From the NCBI RefSeq assembly GCF_022539505.1, contig NC_061511.1:29708620-29772619 (forward strand): a stretch of 64,000 bases of DNA, written 5' to 3'. The notes under the pieces were generated by a model. That model was not told where the DNA came from, did no database searches, and saw nothing but the letters and a program-made list of their open reading frames with translations. The DNA comes from Lolium rigidum (lineage: Eukaryota > Streptophyta > Magnoliopsida > Poales > Poaceae). Shown here piece by piece: positions 58,428 through 64,000 of the stretch; positions within the stretch are counted from its first letter, which is position 1; each line of letters begins with the position of its first letter. The translations under genes and the position numbers were made by a program.

Positions 58428-58629
58428 GCTACGCCTTGCCGCCCCAACGTCGTCCTCCCTGCCGTCTCCCTCCCGATGGACAGAACCTTCCAAACCCTAA
58501 CGAGGATGAGCTATGGCGCACACGAACGAAACCGCTACGCCTTGCCGTTCCCAACGTCGTCGTCCCGGCCGTCTCCCTCCCGATAGAACCTTTCAAACCC
58601 TAAGGAGAACCAGCAATGGCGCACACGCA
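58428..58629. repeat. 106-bp tandem duplication
   Basis: Units start at 58428 and 58534 (GCTACGCCTTGCCG..., GCCGTCTCCCTCCCGAT, ...ATGGCGCACACG). It directly follows the 50-bp array, so both belong to one GC-rich promoter-proximal block. Confidence 0.9.
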
Positions 58630-58639
58630 AGGATTCAAA

Positions 58640-59263
58640 TATTTTCCCCGTAACCACCGCCTATCGCCGGCATCAACTCCACCTGATCGACGTAATTTTC
58701 GGGTCCAACTCCGATTCTAATGACGTGGGGCCGGCGGAAACCGTCTTCACCTAACATACGTACAATATCTAGGTGGCATCCGATCATCTATGTGGAAAAT
58801 GACGTGGAGTATAATTATACGCAACTAATACGGCCCCACCGTCTCGAACGGGTATCCCACCTGAACGTCGTTCACCAGGGGGGGGGACACCGGAGCACAC
58901 CCCTGATAGTAAATGGAAACTGAATGAAACTCCAATTGGTAAACACAAATAGTATAATTGCAAAAAAAAAAAAAAGAATCAAATTCCATGGTATTAACCA
59001 AAACAAAAAATCACTAAAATTTGCAATAATTACCTGCCTAAACTTAAGTTCACAGGCTGATTGAAAATTAATATGCAGCGAAACACTTGCATTTTGAATA
59101 TTAACAGAGAAGGAAGAAAAATTTCTCTTATGAGCCGAACATTTCATAATTGATGAACACATCAGGGGATTCAGAAGTGAGACCAATAAGTCCACAAAAC
59201 CTATAGTTTCATCAGCAGTAGTACGATAGTATCAACTCCACAACGGGCAAATTGCTTAACTCC
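58640..59263. other. No gene recognised
   Basis: AT-rich from 58900 on, with a 9-G run at about 58879 and an A-run near 58962. It may hold the 5' boundary of the FAR1-type element, but I could not find a convincing terminal repeat. Confidence 0.45.
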
Positions 59264-59844
59264 TTACTCTGCATATGGATGGCCAGTGGCGCTATAAACT
59301 TGAATCTTCTTGGCCGGATCAACAGCGCATGGTGCAGGGGCATTGTAGAACTCCTCGAGTGGCCTGCCCGAAGGTTTGAAGCGGTAGGGCAAGCAGAGGC
59401 AGCCGTGCTTCGCTGGTACCAGGCATAGCAATGCCAGCTGAAGCCTGCACCCTAAGAAGAAATTGTTATTCGGTGGCGGGCACCACCATCTCCATTGCAG
59501 GAGTCGATGTTGTGACAGAGAGCGTCTCGCAATTAGGCACTCACCACTCTGCTCTCGATAAAAAAGAAACATATTATACTCAGAGATCTCAGCCCAAGAA
59601 ACGAATTGCAAGTCAAGAAACGTACTGCAATCCAAGCAACGTACTGCAATCGAAGAAACGAAATTGAAAGGAAGAAGACATACCTGCAGGACGTGACCCC
59701 ACAGCCGAAACTTCAAGCCGCCCTCATTGCCATGATCTTGCTCTCCTCGTTGGAACAAAACCAGGGAACATACACAAAGGAGTAAGATATGCTGCTAGTC
59801 CAGAGGAAGGACACAACATACGGGATCCAATATGTTGTGGCCAT
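59264..59844 (-). CDS. Possible small minus-strand gene, unknown function
   Basis: Two candidate coding pieces. An ATG at 59844 opens a 43-codon frame (MATTYWIPYVVSFLWTSSIS... to MAMRAA, stop 59713) with a hydrophobic segment of about 25 residues. Alternatively the frame ending at 59264 (GRPLEEFYNAPAPCAVDPAK...ATGHPYAE) would be a terminal exon, joined at a GTGCAG acceptor near 59446 to an exon ending CTGCAG/GTATGT near 59686. I do not recognise either protein. Acceptor-like sites upstream (TTTATACAG near 59870, TTTCTTTCAG near 60057) suggest a spliced transcript on this strand. Confidence 0.25.
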
Positions 59845-60266
59845 CTCTTTTCCTTGCAAAATCTACCTATCCTGTATAAAAAAACAAGGTGTTATGCAAC
59901 CAAAAGATCAGAGAACTTATCGCATCGTATTGCTTATGGCAAGAAAATGAGTCAAGGAAGAAATATACCTTTGCATTTTTATCTCTTCTGGTTCTTCTTG
60001 ATTTTTTGTGTGCCCGGATCAGCAACAACCAGTAGCCTCATAATCCCAACACCCACAGCTGAAAGAAAAATGGAACGGAGACGAAAAATTTCAGAGCAAA
60101 CCCTTAATCATCACCTAGTCGTAGATGATTTTTGACCAAATAAAAACTCTCCTGCAACCATGGACTCCTCCCTACTTGGGGGTTCGAGATCTAGAGATGG
60201 AGGGGCAGGGAGGGAGGGAGAGGCGGAGAAGGAGGACAGGAGGAAACATGCAGCACCGCCGGCTTA

Positions 60267-61123
60267 GAGCATCTCCACTCGTTGGCGCTCCCCACGCCCA
60301 AATCCGGTGAAATTTTCCTCCGAATTGGAGGAAAATTTGGCCTGGGGAGCGCCGAAGTTCCACCCGTCCCCCCGGCACCAACCTCGGCCATTTGACATAT
60401 TTCAAACAAATTCGACATAAAATTTAACAAGTTCGACAAACAAGATTCAGAAAATTGCTGAAACAAATTCGGCGAAAATCAGTACAATGTTTAACAAGTG
60501 CTGAAACAAATGAAGCACACAATTTCACATGTTTTGAAACAAATTAATAAAGACAGACTAGTTGGCGTCGGTGTTGGCATCGGCTGCCATCTCTTCTCGC
60601 ATAAGCTCGAATAACATCTGCTCCTCCTCTTCGTCCGAGTCCATGGCCGGCGAGGCAAATGGACGAACACCTGACGGGCGTGGTCGAGGCTAGCCGAGAC
60701 GCGAACGACGAGGAGTAGGCTGTCGTCGAAAAACAGGCAGGCGGAGGAGCAGGCAGATAGGCCATCGTCGAAAGACGACGGAATATAGGCAGGTGGGAAG
60801 GAGGGACGGCGGAATCTGGGCAACAAGCCGGCGGGGTGGTGCCGGCGGCAAGTGAGATACGAGGGGTGGGGGGATTTTGAGCGAGGTGGTGGTGGGATTC
60901 GTGTGTCCAGTCGCCGACAGATCGGGCCCTTTCCCGCTTTTCACTCGTCCGGACTCCCCGATAGCTCCCCGGGGGACCGGGGATGGAGTGGGCTCGCCGG
61001 ATGGATGAAGGGCCAAATCCGGACGAAAACGAGAAACCGGGGGTGCGACTGGGCCGAATTTTGCCGTCCGGATGGGAAAACCGTCGCTCGGGGGTCTCGT
61101 CGGGGAGACGAGTGGAGATGCTC
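60267..61123. mobile_element. PIF/Harbinger-type non-autonomous element, TSD TTA
   Basis: The ends GAGCATCTCCACTCGT and (inverted) GAGCATCTCCACTCGTCTCC are exact inverted copies over 16 bp. TTA flanks both sides (60264-60266 and 61124-61126). At 857 bp it encodes only a short transposase-like N-terminus (see 60558-60644). The terminal sequence is related to that of 12295-13220. Confidence 0.88.
60558..60644 (-). CDS. Truncated PIF-type transposase N-terminus
   Basis: A 28-codon frame, starting MDSDEEEEQMLFELMREEM and ending ANTDAN. Grass PIF/Harbinger transposases typically open with Met-Asp-Ser-Asp and a run of acidic residues, so this is probably the start of the lost transposase, left after an internal deletion. 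The DDE catalytic domain is absent. The larger overlapping frame 60544-61134 on the same strand lacks recognisable features. Confidence 0.5.
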   Translation of the reverse strand: MDSDEEEEQMLFELMREEMAADANTDAN

Positions 61124-61126
61124 TTA

Positions 61127-61447
61127 GTGCCCAATGTTCATGCTCCCACCGTCAACTCTGGAGGCGAAATCCCCTTTTTGAGTACGGATGGATCAGAGCC
61201 AGATTTGCAGGGGGCAAGGAGGTGGGCAGCAGCGGCCATGGAGGCTGATGGTGGCAGTGGAGCTCGTGGGAGGAGGTCCAATAGGCGGAAGAGCTAGGCT
61301 AGGGCATGGAGGAAATCAAGGCACAATTTTCTCTTGTCCTGGACGTCATGGTCAACGCCGTGTCCAGGGCGATTTACACAGAAATAACCCTTTTCTGAAA
61401 CTATAGGACAAACTGATCCTTCGGTCAAACTATTTCACCCATCTAAC
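61127..61447. other. Short GC-rich spacer, no gene
   Basis: Frames here are short and overlapping, with no domain. The end (CTTCGGTCAAACTATTTCACCC) leads into the hairpin region. Confidence 0.4.
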
Positions 61448-61665
61448 CCTTTTGTGTGGTGCCTCTCACATCGGCGCCACACCTCACTGTGTGGCACACG
61501 TGCGGGTGGCGCCACTCTCCCATCCGACGTGGTGTCCTCGACGCTAAGGTGTGCACCGATCTAACGTGGCAGGATGTGTGGCGCCGCTCCCGTCGGCGCC
61601 ACACTGTGAAACTGTGGCGCCACTCGGAAGGGCGCCACACATTCACTTATGTGTGGTGCCCGCCC
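61448..61665. repeat. Cluster of TGTGGCGCC / GGCGCCACA inverted motifs
   Basis: Within about 220 bp the motif TGTGGYGCC and its complement GGCGCCACA alternate at 61453, 61473, 61507, 61577, 61595, 61614, 61631 and 61652. They form several short hairpins (for example GTGTGGCGCCGC...GTCGGCGCCACAC at 61576-61604). A pyrimidine-rich leader and a GTAAT donor-like site (61819) follow, as in the 5' region of a transcribed element. I recall similar repeats before plant mobile-domain genes, but no such coding region follows here. Confidence 0.6.
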
Positions 61666-63747
61666 CCCAGCCCGAGCTCTCCTCTCTTCTCCTCTCTGTT
61701 TCGCTTGAAGAAGAAAGGCGGTCGGCGGTTCCTCCTCCTCCCCCCTCTCCCCCCACCAAATCCACCACCAAATCATCAGATCTGCCCGACAAATCTCTTC
61801 CCCATCCATTCCTCAAGGTAATCCCCTTAGAATCCTTTCCATTCATCCACTAATTTCATAGATCTTGCTAGATTTGGACATTAACCCTAGACATGGATTT
61901 TTTTGGTGGACTCTATATTGTAGTGTATGTGTTGAAATTCATAGCCTCATGTATGCATGTGTTTGAACCATAGATTTGTTGAAACCTAGATATGAAATTT
62001 TACATGTATGTGTTGAAACCCTATGTATGTATGTGTTGAAATGTCTAATATTTGCCTAGCAAATGCATTCAAATGTGTTACATATGCCTAGTATTTGCAG
62101 CGCCAGCAACTACCGATGGGAGGCGGGGGGGTGGGCGCAGCACAAATCAGGTCGGGCCACCGCCCAGCCATCCACGTCCGACCAGCCGCAGACCCGCAGT
62201 GTCGAGGGAAGATCACGGCCGCCGTCCCCAGCGCGACACGAGGAAAGGCCACCGCCACGCCCCGCGGTCTTTGCCCGGCGGCGCCACCGGCAGCGGCGAG
62301 AGGGGGTTAGGGTTTGGGGGTGCGGGGGGGGAGAGGGTGTGAGTTGTCCAATGCAGATGCGATGTTACCGTATCTGGATAGGTCTTTGTATGATGTCGTC
62401 GTTCCTCCCCCAATGCGGCGGTGTGGAGGTGGCGAGGCATCCAAGGTAAGCAATGGTGGTGGGTGTGTTGCTGCGTGGCGGCCGATATGGTTCCCTCTCG
62501 GCTAGATCCGGGCGATAGGACCCCGTTGGGGTGCACATCGGTTCCCATAGTCTCGGGCGCATGGCGATTGGCCTCTAATCTGCAAGGCTCATCCGGATTT
62601 GCTTGCATTCATGTTGCATTTGGAGGGTTGGTAGTTGCTGGTTGCTGTCCATGGAGTAGTTTGGCTTGACAACGGTGGTCCTCCCTGTGTCCGGTCTCGT
62701 TAGGGGGATATCAAGTCGTTGGACGTGGGCTGGAGCATCGCGGAGTGAGGTGTTGTGTTGCCGTCACCAGCGGAGGTGGTATTCATAGGGGCGTTGTATT
62801 GTAGTGCCTTTATCGCTGCAACACCGATGCAGAAGAACAACACTATCGTCTAGGGCCGCTTCCTTGGCTTTAGCATGGCAACGAGACGGCCATCACTGAC
62901 CAAGCCGTTTTGGTTGTCCATTGATGCCTCCAAGAATGACAAGAGACTCCTAACACCTATGCTAGCGAGAACCAGTGCCAAAGATACAGAAAGAAATCAT
63001 TCGGTCCAGCTCTTAGTACTATAGTGTAATTTTTCACTAGTTAGCAATATTGCATACTAATTTAATTTAATAAAGACATTTTGTTGGATTCAATTGAACC
63101 CAATGGTTCTATACCAGCTCCGCCTCTGGCGGGGACCACCATGGTTGCACCAAGAGCGTCAGCACTAACGGCGAGGCAGCTCAGGTGGCGAGGAGTTTGG
63201 GGAGGCGGCGGTTCACCCTAGTGTCAGCTGCGGTACAACACGTGGGGTAGGGTTTTTCAGTGGGAGAATCCCGAGCATCTTTATGTCTCTTGTGTATGAT
63301 GTTTGGGTAAATGGTAATGAGTTTCAATGTTTGCGCTTACTTTAACTTTTGTCTATGCAAAAGGTGATATCCTTTTTCTTTTCAACGCCATCCATCTCGA
63401 TTATACCACACAATACGCATGCATACTAATGTTGGTTTACTTGCATGTGTTTCCTACCTATCTAATGGAATGTTCTCATCAGGGTGGATTCGCGCTGCCC
63501 TAAGGTGAGACCACAAGAAGGTGCCCTTGTTCACACACACAAAAAAATCTTACAAAAATATAATTATATTGCAATAGCAAGAATAAATTGTGCAGTTGAT
63601 AGATGCATAATATTTCTGGAATCTAAAGAAGGCATTAGGAGAGTGATGTTTTGGCACATAGGAGCATATACTTTCTTTATTTTAAAATGCATATTACACA
63701 TATTTTAAAATTTCCAAAAAATCGAAATGAAAAATTTGCACGTACAT
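61666..63747. other. No recognised gene
   Basis: 61680-61830 reads like a 5' UTR. 62090-62700 is GC-rich with overlapping frames (for example 62063-62449 plus, 62213-62608 minus) and no motif that I recognise. 62800-63740 has stops in all frames apart from short frames. Old degraded TE or gene sequence is likely. Confidence 0.4.
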
Positions 63748-64000
63748 CACTAGTAGAAAAACGCTCATCTGTACCGGTTCCATAGGGGCATTAGTACCGG
63801 TTGAGCAACCGGTACTAATTATCCGGCACTAAAGGCCCCCCCCCTTTCGTACCGGTTGCTTACGAACCGGTACTAAAGGTGCCTCCACGTGGGCACGGAG
63901 GAACCCGTGGGGCAGGAGACCTTTGGTACCGGTTCGTAACACGAACCGGTATTAAAGCCTATTTCGTTTAAATTTTTTTTTTCCATTTTTTCTAATTATT
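63748..64000 (+). mobile_element. 5' end of a CACTA transposon, continues beyond the window
   Basis: Starts CACTAGTAGAAAAACGCTC with CAT immediately before it (one half of a 3-bp TSD). Subterminal inverted motifs GTACCGGTT / AACCGGTAC and CGGTACTAAAGG recur at least six times to 63955. The terminus and repeat layout agree with the CACTA ends at 10995 and 28376. Confidence 0.85.

Noticed and set aside
58860..58920. Possible terminal repeat of the MULE that encodes the FAR1-type protein
   Set aside because: No inverted partner could be sought, because the other end lies in or beyond the gap, and the sequence is dominated by a G run.
1..64000. tRNA genes, rRNA, CRISPR array, riboswitch, bacterial operons
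   Set aside because: None seen. The window is plant nuclear DNA with spliced gene remnants and plant TE families.

Overview
This is a slice of a large, repeat-dense grass nuclear genome. The LTR families, the subterminal repeats of the CACTA ends and the PIF/Harbinger-type ends are those of cool-season grasses (Pooideae, Triticeae or Aveneae). I cannot name the species. There is one 100-N scaffold gap (54933-55032). I see no intact ordinary host gene, no tRNA or rRNA and no CRISPR array. Almost everything is a transposable element (TE), a TE nested in another TE, or a broken gene caught up in them.

Layout, left half. 1-3123 is the 3' end of an Athila-like Gypsy element (plus strand) with its 3' LTR. 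3124-5144 is older retroelement sequence. 5145-10995 is bounded by two CACTA-type ends and holds a 54-codon RNase H-like remnant, a purine-rich tract and a possible two-exon minus-strand gene. 12041-13642 is an LRR receptor-kinase pseudogene cut in its first repeat by a 926-bp PIF/Harbinger-type element (TSD TAA). It is fused at about 13640 to the 3' half of a CACTA transposon gene (Ulp1-like protease domain). That gene's exons lie at 13643-14167 and again at 27265-27915. The roughly 13 kb between them is one intron that has absorbed three DNA transposons next to a TA microsatellite. The first is a MULE-like element carrying a broken F-box/MYND gene. The second is a 7.1-kb element full of GTTCAC motifs. 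The third is a 345-bp hairpin MITE. The CACTA element ends at 28376.

Layout, right half. 30632-35486 is a long LTR-like sequence interrupted by a Copia solo LTR (32164-33886, TSD GACGA). 36042-42604 and 42605-48973 are two minus-strand Athila-like non-autonomous Gypsy elements lying side by side; they carry gag remnants only, and the second lacks the end of one LTR. 49406-51502 is a minus-strand element whose LTR is packed with GCGGTACTACCGC palindromes. 51503-54932 is the 5' part of another Gypsy element (LTR, decayed gag and protease) that runs into the gap. Beyond the gap, 56835-58078 is a FAR1-type (MULE-related) pseudogene on the minus strand, interrupted by a second Copia solo LTR (55050-56834, TSD CCATG). 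A second PIF/Harbinger-type element lies at 60267-61123 (TSD TTA), a region of GGCGCC hairpins follows, and a new CACTA element begins at 63748.

The window is best read as a record of insertions. Target-site duplications and restored reading frames give the order of several events: the LRR gene existed before the Harbinger element, the FAR1 gene before its solo LTR, and the CACTA intron before the three elements stacked in it. A separate pattern is that sister LTR copies differ repeatedly by CAG versus CGAG, which may reflect the assembly rather than biology.
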